Shown here piece after piece: positions 45,404 to 55,300 of a stretch of DNA of 64,000 nucleotides. Position 1 is the first letter of the stretch, and each line of letters begins with the position of its first letter. The stretch comes from Microbispora corallina (GTDB lineage Bacteria; Actinomycetota; Actinomycetes; Streptosporangiales; Streptosporangiaceae): the NCBI RefSeq assembly GCF_016863035.1, contig NZ_BOOC01000009.1, positions 1 to 64,000 on the forward strand. The letters run 5' to 3'. Below the pieces are notes generated by a model, which was not told the DNA's origin, made no database searches, and worked only from the letters and a program-made list of their open reading frames with translations. The position numbers were made by a program, and so were the translations under genes.

Positions 45404-46097
45404 GCCGCTGGTCGTCGTCGAGGGGCTGCGGAAGGTCTACCCGCGCGGGGTCGAGGCGCTGCGCGGGGTGTCGTTCACCGCGTGGCCGGGCGAGCTGACG
45501 GTCGTCCGCGGCCGGTCCGGCTCGGGCAAGACGACGCTGCTCAACCTGGTGGGCGGGCTCGACGCCCCGTCCGAGGGCCGGGTCACGGTCGCCGGCCGGG
45601 AGGTGACCGCGCTCGACGAGACGGGCCTGCTGGAGCTGCGCCGCGACGTCATCGGTTTTGTCTTTCAAACGTTCGGGCTCATCCCCGTGCTGTCGGCGGC
45701 CGAGAACGTCGGCGTCCCGATGCGCCTGGCCCGCCGGTCCGCCGCGGAGCGGGAGGAGCGGGCCCGGCTGCTGCTCGCCCTCGTCGGCCTCGACGGCCAC
45801 GCCGCCCAGCGGCCGTACGAGCTGTCGGGTGGCCAGCAGCAGCGGGTGGCGCTCGCACGGGCCCTGGCGAACCGGCCCCGGCTGCTGATCGCCGACGAGC
45901 CGACCGGGCAGCTCGACTCGCAGACGGCCGCCCAGATCATGCGGCTGATCCGGGCGCTCGTCCGCAGCGAGGGCGTGGCGGCCCTGGTCGCCACCCACGA
46001 CCCGGCCATCATCGATCTGGCCGACCGGGTGCTGGAACTGCGCGACGGCGTCGTCGTGGAGACCGTCGCCGGAGAACCCCGGATGACCACTTCGTGA
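45396..46097 (+). CDS. ABC transporter ATPase 2 (LolD-like)
   Basis: A compact 233-residue ATPase of the LolD/MacB group: Walker A GRSGSGKT (39-46; Arg replaces the usual Pro), Q-loop in FVFQTFGLIPVLSAAENV, signature LSGGQQQRV, Walker B LLIADEPTGQLDS and switch His in THDP. It overlaps ATPase 1 by eight bases. With two different ATPases for two different permeases, the system may work as a heterodimeric ATPase pair, or as two alternative pairings. Confidence 0.93.
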   Translation: MSEPLVVVEGLRKVYPRGVEALRGVSFTAWPGELTVVRGRSGSGKTTLLNLVGGLDAPSEGRVTVAGREVTALDETGLLELRRDVIGFVFQTFGLIPVLSAAENVGVPMRLARRSAAEREERARLLLALVGLDGHAAQRPYELSGGQQQRVALARALANRPRLLIADEPTGQLDSQTAAQIMRLIRALVRSEGVAALVATHDPAIIDLADRVLELRDGVVVETVAGEPRMTTS

Positions 46098-46190
46098 ACA
46101 GAGTGACCACGGACGACTCCTGACGCTTTTACGGCCCTATGGTGTCCGCCTAGTCGTTTTTGCGTTTTTGGGCGATTCGGGGGACGGCGG

Positions 46191-47369
46191 GTGCGTGTCG
46201 CGCGGACGGGAGCCACGGGTCCGGCGGTGATCCTTCCGGTGGCGATCCTGCTGGTGGCGGGGTGCTCGGACGCCCCCGTCGCCGCCCCGCCGCCGGCCGC
46301 CGCGGCCGAGTCCGCCATCCAGGTGTCGCCCAGCCACTGCGGGGAGGGCTGGGCGCACCCGCGCGCGGGGGACCAGACACTCCTGCTGTCCAACACCGGC
46401 ACCGTCGCCGCCGAGGCCTACCTCGTCGACGTGCCGGGCGGAGCGGTGCACGCCGAGCTTGAGGGGCTCGCCCCCGGCGTCACGCGGGCGATGCGGGTGT
46501 CCCTGGGCCCCGGGACGTACGCCGTCCGGTGCCTGGCCGAGGGCGCCGACCCCGTGGTCGGGCCCGCGGTGCGGGTGGCCGGGAGCGCCCCCGGCGGCCC
46601 CGCCGTCGCCCCCGTCACCTACAACGACCTGTACGGCCCGGCCGCGGCCTACCAGTCGTACGTCGCCGACGGGCTGAGGGGACTCGTCTCCCGGACGGCC
46701 GCGCTGACCCGGGCCGTCGACCGGGGCGACCTGCCCGCCGCCAGGAAGGCCTGGCTGCCCGCCCACCTGGCGTACGAGCGGCTGGGCGCGGCCTACGGCA
46801 CCTTCGGCGACCTCGGCGACGCGATCGACGGGCTGCCGGCGGGACTGCCCGCAGGTGTGCGCGACAAGGGCTTCACCGGGTTCCACCGCATGGAGTACGG
46901 GCTGTGGCACGGCGAGGCGGCGGGATCGCTGAAGCCGGTGGCCCACCGGCTCGACCACGACGTCAAGGCGCTCGAGGCGGGCTTCGCCGACGAGCGGCTG
47001 GAGCCGTCCGACCTGCCCCTGCGCGCCCACGAGATCCTGGAGGACACCCTGGAGTTCCAGCTGACCGGCCGGGCGGACCTGGGCAGCGGGACCACGCTCG
47101 CCACCGCGTCCGCGAACGTCGAGGGCACCAGGAAGGCGGTCGACGTGCTGCGGCCGCTGCTGCGCCCCCGCTACCCCGGGCTGGCCGAGGCCGACCGGCT
47201 GCTCGGCCGCGTCGGGGAGCTGCTCGGAGCGCAGCGGCACGGCGACCGGTGGACGTCCGTGTCCCATCACGCGCCGGCGGACAGGGAGGCCCTCGACGGC
47301 GCGGTGGGCGCCCTGCTCGAACGGCTGGCGCCGATCGCCGTCATCGCCTTCCCCAGGCGCACGTCGTGA
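46191..47369 (+). CDS. efeO: EfeO iron-uptake lipoprotein
   Basis: A 392-residue cell-surface iron-binding component of the Efe ferrous/ferric uptake system. The lipobox VAGC places the lipidated Cys at residue 25. A cupredoxin-like domain (about 40-135) precedes the M75/imelysin-like helical domain with the metal motif H232-x-x-E235 ([10 protein letters not shown]). GTG 46191 follows GGGGGAC. The gene overlaps efeB by four bases. No efeU permease gene lies upstream, where an ABC operon is found instead. Confidence 0.92.
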   Translation: MRVARTGATGPAVILPVAILLVAGCSDAPVAAPPPAAAAESAIQVSPSHCGEGWAHPRAGDQTLLLSNTGTVAAEAYLVDVPGGAVHAELEGLAPGVTRAMRVSLGPGTYAVRCLAEGADPVVGPAVRVAGSAPGGPAVAPVTYNDLYGPAAAYQSYVADGLRGLVSRTAALTRAVDRGDLPAARKAWLPAHLAYERLGAAYGTFGDLGDAIDGLPAGLPAGVRDKGFTGFHRMEYGLWHGEAAGSLKPVAHRLDHDVKALEAGFADERLEPSDLPLRAHEILEDTLEFQLTGRADLGSGTTLATASANVEGTRKAVDVLRPLLRPRYPGLAEADRLLGRVGELLGAQRHGDRWTSVSHHAPADREALDGAVGALLERLAPIAVIAFPRRTS

Positions 47370-48589
47370 GCGGACACGACCGCAGGGCGTTCCTGCGCGG
47401 CGCGCTCGTGACCGGGATCGCCGGGACGGTGGCCGCCGCCACCCCGTCGGCGGCCCCCGCGCCGCCCTCGCCGCCCGCGGCGCCTCCTGTGCGCCGCGGG
47501 TTCCACGGCGCGCACCAGGCGGGCATCGCCGAGCCGCCCCGCCGCCGCACGATCGTCGCGGCCTTCGACGTCGTGGCGGAGAGCCGGGCGGAGCTCGCCG
47601 ACCTGTTCCACTCGCTCACCGACCGGGCCCGGGCCCTCACCGCCGGCGGCGCGCCGCCCGACCCCGGCATCACCGCGCCGCCCGCCGACTCCGGCATCCT
47701 CGGCCCGTCCGCGCCGTCGGGCGACCTCACGGTCACGCTCGGCGTGGGGGCGTCGCTGTTCGACGACCGGTACGGCCTGGCCCCGCGCCGGCCGCCGGCG
47801 CTCACGGCCATGCCGGCGTTCCCCGACGACGACCTCGACCCGGCGTGGTGCCACGGCGACCTCAGCCTCCAGTTGTCGGCGGACGACGACGACACGGTCC
47901 TGCACGCGCTGCGCGACATCGCGCGGCACACGCGGGGCGGCATGCAGGTGCGCTGGCGGATGAACGGCTTCACCAGCCCGCCCCGGCCGAGCGGCACCCA
48001 GCGCAACCTGATGGGCTTCAAGGACGGCATCGCCAACCCCGACACCGGCGACCCGGCCGAGATGGACCGGCTGGTCTGGGTGCGCGACCAGGAGCCCGCG
48101 ACGGCCTGGACCACCGGGGGCAGCCACCTCGTCGTCCGGCTCATCCGGATGCGCGTGGAGTTCTGGGACCGGGTGTCGCTGTCGGAACAGGAGCAGATGT
48201 TCGGCCGGGCCAAGGACACCGGCGCGCCCCTGGACGGCGCGCGCGAGCAGGACGTCCCGCGGTACGAGCTCGACCCCGAGGGCAAGGTCATCCCGCTGAC
48301 GAGCCACATCCGCAGGGCCAACCCGCGCACGCCGGAGACCGATGGCAGCCGGATCCTGCGGCGGGGGCACAACTACGACCGGGGCATGGACGCGGTGGGC
48401 GACCTGGACGTCGGCCTGATCTTCACCTGCTACCAGCGCGATCCCCGGGCGCAGTTCGAGATCGTGCAGCGGCGCCTGGAGGACGAGCCCCTCGTGGACT
48501 ACATCTCGCCGTTCGGCGGCGGGTACTTCTTCGCGCTCCCCGGCGTGCGCGACGCCACGGATTCTTATGCCCGCTTTATACAGGTTTGA
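47366..48589 (+). CDS. efeB: EfeB dye-decolorising (DyP-type) peroxidase
   Basis: A 407-residue haem peroxidase. A twin-arginine signal ([13 protein letters not shown]) exports it folded. The DyP motif GFKDG is at 217-221 (catalytic D220), and the proximal haem ligand is H314 in [10 protein letters not shown], with the conserved distal Arg region in [11 protein letters not shown]. EfeB oxidises ferrous iron or handles haem at the cell surface for EfeO/EfeU. GTG 47366 overlaps the efeO stop (GTGA), so the two are co-translated. Confidence 0.94.
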   Translation: MSGHDRRAFLRGALVTGIAGTVAAATPSAAPAPPSPPAAPPVRRGFHGAHQAGIAEPPRRRTIVAAFDVVAESRAELADLFHSLTDRARALTAGGAPPDPGITAPPADSGILGPSAPSGDLTVTLGVGASLFDDRYGLAPRRPPALTAMPAFPDDDLDPAWCHGDLSLQLSADDDDTVLHALRDIARHTRGGMQVRWRMNGFTSPPRPSGTQRNLMGFKDGIANPDTGDPAEMDRLVWVRDQEPATAWTTGGSHLVVRLIRMRVEFWDRVSLSEQEQMFGRAKDTGAPLDGAREQDVPRYELDPEGKVIPLTSHIRRANPRTPETDGSRILRRGHNYDRGMDAVGDLDVGLIFTCYQRDPRAQFEIVQRRLEDEPLVDYISPFGGGYFFALPGVRDATDSYARFIQV

Positions 48590-48741
48590 TGTTGTTTTCG
48601 GCCTGTTCGCCTTCATGTCACTTTTTCGGGAGACAAGCGATCCTCGATGCCGATGTGATGCTCTGTGCATCGAGAGGCGGAAGGTGCCTCCGGTGCGCTC
48701 CGGGCCGTACCCCCGGCCCGGCATCTTCTCCGGGAGGCATC

Positions 48742-50406
48742 GTGGGCGCAGGCCCTATCAGGAAGACACCGCGCTGGGGTGCGATGGCGACCACCGTGGT
48801 CGCCGCCGCCGTCCTGGCGGTCACGACGTCGGCGGCCGGCTCCGCGGCGTCCCTGTCCGGCGCGGGGCACGGACAGGACGCGGGGCACGGCCAGGACGCG
48901 GGACACGGCCAGGACCCGCGGACGGCGACCCCCATCAAGCACGTCGTCGTCCTCTTCGACGAGAACGTGTCCTTCGACCACTACTTCGGCACGTACCCGA
49001 AGGCGGCCAACACCGACGGCACGCCGTTCAAGGCGGCCAAGCACACCCCGTCGGTGGACGGCCTGACCGCCACGCTGCTGACGCACAACCCGAACACCTA
49101 CAACCCGAAGCGGCTCACCCGCGCGCAGGCCCTCACCTGCAGCCAGGACCACGGGTACGGCCACGAGCAGCTGGCCTACGACGGCGGCAAGATGGACCAG
49201 TTCGTCGAGCACACCGAGCACGACACGTGCTCAGGCCAGCCGGTGGTCTTCGGCGAGCCCGGGCTCGTCATGGACTACTACGACGGCAACACCGTCACCG
49301 GGCTGTGGAACTACGCCCAGCACTACGCGATGAGCGACAACTCGTACAACACCGGGTTCGGGCCGTCGACGCCGGGCGCGATCAACCTCATCTCCGGCCA
49401 CACCCACGGCATGTACGCGGTCGACCCGGTCACCCACGCCAAGGTGAGCGACGCCAGCGTGGTCTCCTCGCCGAACGCCGCCGGCGTGGGCACCGTCATC
49501 AACGACCCCGACCCGGCGTTCGACGACTGCTCGGACAACAACCACACCTCGAAGAACAACCTCGCGGTGGCCACCAGCAAGAACGTCGGCGACCTGCTCA
49601 ACGGCAAGGGCGTCACCTGGGGCTGGTTCCAGGGCGGGTTCCGCACCACCGGCACGGCGAACGGGTACGCGGTCTGCGGCGCCACCCACCAGAACGTCGG
49701 CGGGAACGCGGTCGTCGACTACAGCCCGCACCACTCGCCGTTCCAGTACTACCAGTCGACGTCGAACCCCAAGCACCTGCCGCCGTCGTCGGTGGCGGCC
49801 ATCGGGCACACCGACCAGGCCAACCACAACTACGACCTCACCGACTTCGACGCCGCCCTCGCGGCCGGCAACCTCCCGGCGGTGAGCTTCCTCAAGGCCG
49901 GCGCCTACCAGGACGGCCACCCGGGCAACTCCGACCCGCTGGACGAGCAGACCTTCCTCGTCAACACGATCAACAAGATCCAGAAGTCGAAGGAGTGGGA
50001 CTCCACCGCGATCATCATCGCGTACGACGACTCGGACGGCTGGTACGACCACAAGGCCGCCCCGATCGTGAACGGCTCCGCCGACCCGGCCCAGGACAGC
50101 GCCGCGCTGTGCGGCAAGGCCCCGGTGACCGGCGGTTACAACGACCGCTGCGGCTACGGCCCGCGCACCCCGCTGCTGGTCGTCTCGCCGTACAGCAAGG
50201 TCAACCACGTCGACCACAACCTGACCGACCAGACCTCGATCCTGCGGTTCATCGAGGACAACTGGGGCCTCGGTCGGATCGGCGACGCGTCCTTCGACCA
50301 GCGGGCCGGCTCGCTCGGCGGCCTGTTCGACTTCCACAAGGCCAAGGCGGACCGGGTGATCCTCGACCCCGCCTCGGGAGCGGTGGTCTCGGTCTCGCAC
50401 CACTGA
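48742..50406 (+). CDS. Secreted phospholipase C / phosphoesterase
   Basis: A 554-residue exported phosphoesterase of the bacterial phospholipase C family, releasing phosphate-containing head groups from phospholipids. A signal peptide (about 10-40) leads to VVVLFDENVSFDHYFGTYP, the metal-binding start of the fold, and then DYYDGNTVTGLWNYAQHYAMSD, FGPSTPGAINLISG and IIAYDDSDGWYDH. GTG 48742 was chosen for the GGGAGG five bases upstream. A short three-copy Ala-Gly-His-Gly-Gln-Asp repeat follows the signal. Phosphate starvation control is usual for the family but no PhoP box was identified. Confidence 0.92.
   Translation: MGAGPIRKTPRWGAMATTVVAAAVLAVTTSAAGSAASLSGAGHGQDAGHGQDAGHGQDPRTATPIKHVVVLFDENVSFDHYFGTYPKAANTDGTPFKAAKHTPSVDGLTATLLTHNPNTYNPKRLTRAQALTCSQDHGYGHEQLAYDGGKMDQFVEHTEHDTCSGQPVVFGEPGLVMDYYDGNTVTGLWNYAQHYAMSDNSYNTGFGPSTPGAINLISGHTHGMYAVDPVTHAKVSDASVVSSPNAAGVGTVINDPDPAFDDCSDNNHTSKNNLAVATSKNVGDLLNGKGVTWGWFQGGFRTTGTANGYAVCGATHQNVGGNAVVDYSPHHSPFQYYQSTSNPKHLPPSSVAAIGHTDQANHNYDLTDFDAALAAGNLPAVSFLKAGAYQDGHPGNSDPLDEQTFLVNTINKIQKSKEWDSTAIIIAYDDSDGWYDHKAAPIVNGSADPAQDSAALCGKAPVTGGYNDRCGYGPRTPLLVVSPYSKVNHVDHNLTDQTSILRFIEDNWGLGRIGDASFDQRAGSLGGLFDFHKAKADRVILDPASGAVVSVSHH
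48862..48915 (+). repeat. 18-base in-frame repeat, three copies
   Basis: Three near-identical 18-base units (48862-48879, 48880-48897, 48898-48915) encode Ala-Gly-His-Gly-Gln-Asp just after the phospholipase signal peptide. Confidence 0.9.
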
Positions 50407-50422
50407 TCCCTGCTCGGGGGGC

Positions 50423-50440
50423 GGGCGGTCTCGTCCGCCC
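50423..50440 (+). terminator. Hairpin after the phospholipase gene
   Basis: GGGCGG / CCGCCC with a 6-base loop, 17 bases after the stop. It is followed by a second small CCCCT/AGGGG dyad. Confidence 0.45.
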
Positions 50441-50501
50441 CTGATCCCCTGAGGGGTCCGCGTCCCACCGGGCGCGGGCCCCTCCGGGCGTACGGCGTCC
50501 G

Positions 50502-51281
50502 TCAGACCGGGTGGCAGGGCCGCGTGGCGGGGAGGCGGCCGGAGAAGAAGGCCCCCGGCGGCACGCCCATGAGGCTGTGGAAGTCGGCCGTCATGTGGGA
50601 CTGGTCGTAGTAGCCGGTCAGCGCGGCCAGCTGGGCGAACCTGCCGTCGCCCGCGTGCGCGAGCACGGTCCGCACGCGCTCGATCCTGGCGAACCGCTTG
50701 GGCGACAGGCCCACGCCGTCCGTGAACACCTCGCGCAGGTGGCGCTCGCTGACGGCCAGCCGCCGGGCGACGGCCACGACGGGCTCGGGCCGCCGGTCAG
50801 GCCGGGGGGCGAGGGCCCGCGCCGCGGCGCGGAGGAGCCGGTCGCGCCCGGCGTCCGCCGGCGCGCGGGCCGCGATCCGCGGGGCGAGCTCCGCCTCGAT
50901 GCGCCGCAGGACGCGGTAGGGGTCGGGGCCGGCCCGGCCGAGGTCGCGTTCCAGCCTGTCGCCGGCCGCGCCCCACAGGTCCGCGAGGGGGACGGCGCGG
51001 TCGACGAGCGCGCGCGCCGGGACGCCGAGCAGGACCCCGGCGGAGCCGGGGGACAGGCGCAGCCGGACGCAGAACCGCAGCCGCTTGCCCGGGAAGTAGG
51101 ACGCGCGGGTGCGCGGGCCCACGACGGTGAGCCGGCCGTCCCGCCCGTCCTCGGCAGCGGCGCGGAACACCAGCGCGGTCGCGGCGTCCGGTGGGTGGAC
51201 CAGGGCCCGCCGCTCGTCGGGGCGGATCACCGAGGCGCCGGCGATCCAGGGCCGCAGGCCGGGGCTCATGGCTGAGGTCAC
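50502..51281 (-). CDS. AraC-family regulator
   Basis: A 259-residue regulator with a poorly conserved N-terminal sensor half and a C-terminal AraC double helix-turn-helix (about 165-250; VVAVARRLAVSERHLREVFTDGVG, FAQLAALTGYYDQSHMTADFHSLMG). The GTG at 51281 was kept; ATG 51269 is four codons further in. It is divergent from the NmrA-like gene, which is therefore its likely target. Confidence 0.9.
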   Translation of the reverse strand: MTSAMSPGLRPWIAGASVIRPDERRALVHPPDAATALVFRAAAEDGRDGRLTVVGPRTRASYFPGKRLRFCVRLRLSPGSAGVLLGVPARALVDRAVPLADLWGAAGDRLERDLGRAGPDPYRVLRRIEAELAPRIAARAPADAGRDRLLRAAARALAPRPDRRPEPVVAVARRLAVSERHLREVFTDGVGLSPKRFARIERVRTVLAHAGDGRFAQLAALTGYYDQSHMTADFHSLMGVPPGAFFSGRLPATRPCHPV

Positions 51282-51383
51282 GCCCTCACCCTAGGGCGGG
51301 CCCCCGCCGTACGGCCGGGGCGGACGGGCGATCGTGCCGAAATCTCCTATGCCGCGCGGGGACCGTGCCGACAGGGTGAAGCG

Positions 51384-52232
51384 ATGATCCTCGTTACGGG
51401 TGCGACGGGCACCGTGGGCAGGCAGGTCGTCCGGCTCCTGGCGGCCAGGGGCGAGCACGTGCGGGCGATGACCCGCGACCCCGCGAGGGCGCGGCTGCCG
51501 CCGGGCGTGCCGGCGGTGCGGGGCGACTTCGACGACGGCGAGTCGTTGCGGCGGGCGGCCGACGGCGCGGCGGCCGTGTTCCTCCTGGACGCGCCGGGGC
51601 CGTGGATCCCGCGGCACGACGCGGCGATGGTCGCCGCGGCCGTCGCGGCGGGCGTGCCGCGGCTGGTGAAGCTGTCGGCCATCGGCACCGGCGAGCCGGC
51701 GGACGGTGAGATCGGCGGCTGGCACGCGGCGGGGGAGTCGGCGGTCGCGTCGAGCGGCGCCCAGTGGACGCTGGTGCGCCCGTCGAGCTTCGCGTCCAAC
51801 GCCCTGTCCTGGGCGGACGCCATCCGGGCGGGCGAGCCCGTCCCTAACCTGACCGGCCGGGGCGCGCAGGGTGTCGTCGACCCCCGGGACGTGGCCGAGG
51901 TCGCGGCCGAGGCCCTGACCTCCCCGGCCCACGACGGGAGGACGTACACGCTGACGGGCCCCGACCTGCTCGGCGTGCACGACCAGGTCCTCCTGCTGGA
52001 ACGGGTGCTGGGCCGCCGGATCGGCGTCGCCGACGTGCCCCCCGAGGTGGCGCGGGAGCGGATGCTCGCGTCCGGTCTCGACCCCGCCTTCGTGGAGGTG
52101 GCGGTGCGCGGCCAGCGGCTCGTGGCGGCGGGGGGAAACGCCCGGCTCACCGGCGACGTGGCCGCGGTTCTCGGGCGCCCGCCCCGGACCTTCGAGGACT
52201 GGGCCCGGGACCATCGCGACGCGTTCGCGTGA
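51384..52232 (+). CDS. NmrA-like NAD(P)-binding protein
   Basis: A 282-residue atypical short-chain protein of the NmrA/NAD(P)H-azoreductase group. The N-terminal dinucleotide-binding motif GATGTVGRQV and NmrA words (VKLSAIGTG, TLVRPSSFASNAL, VDPRDVAEVAAEAL) are clear. It could sense or use NAD(P)H, or reduce quinones or azo dyes. The gene is divergent from an AraC regulator and ends in a very strong hairpin. Confidence 0.9.
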   Translation: MILVTGATGTVGRQVVRLLAARGEHVRAMTRDPARARLPPGVPAVRGDFDDGESLRRAADGAAAVFLLDAPGPWIPRHDAAMVAAAVAAGVPRLVKLSAIGTGEPADGEIGGWHAAGESAVASSGAQWTLVRPSSFASNALSWADAIRAGEPVPNLTGRGAQGVVDPRDVAEVAAEALTSPAHDGRTYTLTGPDLLGVHDQVLLLERVLGRRIGVADVPPEVARERMLASGLDPAFVEVAVRGQRLVAAGGNARLTGDVAAVLGRPPRTFEDWARDHRDAFA

Positions 52233-52237
52233 CACGG

Positions 52238-52268
52238 GCGCCCCGCCCGGACGGTCCGGGCGGGGCGC
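52238..52268 (+). terminator. Very strong hairpin after the NmrA-like gene
   Basis: A 15-base arm (52238-52252) and its exact complement (52254-52268) surround one base, an essentially perfect 31-base palindrome starting five bases after the stop codon. With the next hairpin it separates the convergent NmrA-like and giant secreted protein genes. Confidence 0.8.
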
Positions 52269-52279
52269 GGGTGAGGATG

Positions 52280-52312
52280 CGGGCCGGCGAGGAGAGACTC
52301 CCCGCCGGCCCG
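52280..52312. terminator. Second hairpin between convergent genes
   Basis: CGGGCCGGCG / CGCCGGCCCG forms a 10-bp stem with an inner GGAG/CTCC helix. It probably terminates the giant secreted protein gene arriving from the right. Confidence 0.7.
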
Positions 52313-52313
52313 C

Positions 52314-52355
52314 GTCGGTCAGGCCGTGTCGGTCAGGCCGTGTCGGTCAGGCCGC
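52314..52355. repeat. 14-base tandem repeat, three copies
   Basis: GTCGGTCAGGCCGT occurs at 52314-52327, 52328-52341 and, slightly changed, 52342-52355. The stop codon of the giant secreted protein (52347-52349) lies in the third copy. Confidence 0.9.
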
Positions 52356-55300
52356 GTTGGTCAGCCAGAACTGCTGGTTGCGGGCACCGTTGTAGTACCA
52401 CTGGTCGATGGTCCCGCCCCACCAGGCGTAGGCGCTCTGGACGTCCACGTACAGGTTGCTCCGCAGGCTGCGGATGTAGTACGTGGTGTTCAGCGAGACG
52501 CCGCCCAGGTACCAGAGCTGGTTGTCGCCGCCGAAGCAGGGGTACTGCACCAGGATCTCGCCCGCGGCCGTCGAGTTGTTCCGGATCGACAGGCACTGCC
52601 CGCTGTTGCGGTTCACGATCTCGTACCACCCGGACATGCCCGGCCTGCCGACGAACGCCCAATCCTGGTTGTAGCCCCCGTTCCAGCCGTACGTGAGGAC
52701 GCCGGCGTTGGGCGACTGGGACCCGCCGGAGACGTCGAGCACCAGGATCTGCCCCGACGAGGTGTAGGTCCAGATGTTGTAGTAGCTGTTGTTGAACGGC
52801 AGGTGCGACACCACCAGGTCCAGCAGGCCGGAGCCGTACCGCCCGAGCGAGCCGAGCGCGTTGAGGATGTCGTACTCGCTGAAGCCGAGCGACCGCAGGA
52901 TCTGCTCGACCTGGTCGAGCGACACGCCCTGGTTGACGAAGAACTGCGCGATGGAGGTGGCGGAGTCGACCACGTCACTCCAGTTCAGCGACCCCGGGAC
53001 GCTCACCCCGAAGGAGACGGTCCCGAACGTCCGGCCGCCCGCCTGGAACGAGCCGTACCCGTAGGCGGCGAAGCTCGCCCCGCTCCCGTCGCCGTTGACC
53101 GTGCCGACGAGGGTCCCGTCGACCCGGAGGTACCACGGGACGCCGGCCGTGAGCGTGAGGCGGACGGTCGCGCCATTCGCGGTCGTGCCGAACGCGAGGT
53201 CCACTCCCGCCTGGAACGAGTTGCCGTTGTAGGTGACGCCGCCGGTGAAGCCCAGCTTCACCCGGGTGGGTGCCACGCCGAGGACGAAGTGCGTCTGGGA
53301 CGTCCGGACGGGGCCGAGCGGTAAGGCGCCCACGGACACGTCGGCGTCGATCGACGGGTTCTGCAGGCCGACGGCCGCCTCCACGTTCACGGGCACGCCG
53401 TCGACCATGGTGTTGAAGCCCAGCCCGACCCCGGGCGCCACCGTGCGGCCCGCCGCCGTGACGCCGCCGAACGGCGCCAGGTCGAGCGACGCGGTGTAGA
53501 TCACGAGCGAGTTGATGACGTCCCGGTCGTGCTGGGTGAGCCTGCCGGAGGCGATCTTGTCGGCGTACCCCACGGACAGGGGGGTCAGCGCGATGCCGCC
53601 GGCCTGGGCGCCCTTGATCGAGAAGCTGAGCACGGGACGGGCCAGGTCGAGGTTGACGTCGAGGCTCGTTCGGGCCCCGGGCGCCAGCCCGATGACGTTG
53701 CCCCACGCGGCCGGGAGCGTGACGTCGTGCGCGGTGAAGCCCACGGTCACGGTCTCGGGCGAGACCCCGATGGTCCCGGCGAGGTCGCCCACCGAGAGGC
53801 CGTCAACGCCGAAGGCGGGGTTCCAGTCCGACAGGGCTATGCCCAGCGTCAGCGACGGAGGTGTGGCCGACAGGGAGCCGGAGACGACGAGGGTGGCGTC
53901 GGATGCCTTCCCGCCGGGTGCCACCGGCGGCATGTGCAGGACGCCGGATCCCGACACCGTCACGGTGGTGCTGGAGCCGACGGTCAGCGCGAACGTCACG
54001 TCGTCGAGGGAGAACGCGGTGCCGTTGGTGCTGAACACCTGCAGGCCGTGCCCGCCCGCCCGGAAGTTCACGTCGAGGGCGACGGAGACACCCGTCGTGG
54101 ACACGGTGGCCACCGCCAGCAGGCTCGTCGCCGGCACCTGCACCCCCATCCGGCCGAACGCGTCGGTCACGGACGACGGCAGCGTGCCGCTGTACGTGAG
54201 GGTCACGCCCGGTTCGAGCCGTACGGCCGCGGGGAAGGCGTCTCCCGGTAGCCCGAGGTCCGCCGGCCGGAACCTGGCGATCTCCCGGCTGGAGATGTAA
54301 GCCGTGCCGGTCCCGCTGAGGCCCGACGACAGGGCGTGCAGGTCGCCGACCGTGCCGGCCGCCACGATGCCGTCGGCGCCGAACGAGACGGCGGCCGAGA
54401 TGCCGGACTGGGTGCCCGACGGCCCCGTCACCTGGAGCGACGCGTGGCCGGTGACGGTAAGGGACAGGCCGCCTCCGGCCGCCGCGCGGCCGGTCGCGGT
54501 CAGGCCCGCGCTGGTCAGGCTGAAGGCGGGGTTGCCCTTGAGCAGTTCCCCGGTGGCCGTCGTCCCGATGGTGAAGCTGCGCGCCGTCAGGTTGACGCAC
54601 CCTTCGGCGTCCAGGGCGAGGCCGGCCGGCGTGTAGTCGAAGGAGCCGTGCAGGTCGGCCCAGACGTCGCCCTCGGCGATGCCCGAGGGGCAGGCCAGGC
54701 CGTCGGCCGGTTCCTGGTTCGACACCTGCACCCGGTTCACCCTCAGGGTCGCGCCGTCGCCCGGGCTCCAGGTGAGGAGGGCGCCCGCGTCCGTCGAGCC
54801 GGCGGTGAGCGTGAAGCCCACCACGCCGTCCGTGCTCGTCACCGACCCGGTGAAGGACGGGACGACCGACAGCGAGGGCAGCGGCTGCCACACCGGCGCC
54901 GAGGCGTCGCTGACCGACAGCGTCCAGTTCCGCAGGTCGTGGAACGCGCCCCCGGCGTGGACGGTGAAGGCGCCGTCGCCGGCCCCCACCTGGGCGGTGC
55001 CGTCCAGGGTGAGCCCGGCGCCGGTGGACAGGGTGAGCGTCGTGCCGGGCTGGAGGGTGAACCCCCTGGCGACGGTGAGGCCGGAGGTGAGCGAGCCCTG
55101 GAGCGAGGCGCCGAGGGTGCCGCCCGTGTAGGTGAGGGCGCCCTGGAGCGTCACGGTGGAGCCCGCGACGAACGGGACGCCGCCCAGGGTGAGGGTCGCC
55201 GTGAGGTCGGTCGCGTCGCCGAGCGTCGAGGTCGCCGCGTGGGCCACGGTCACGTCGAGCGCGGCCGTCACGCCCGAGGTCGCCTCGGCGTGCAGGGTGA

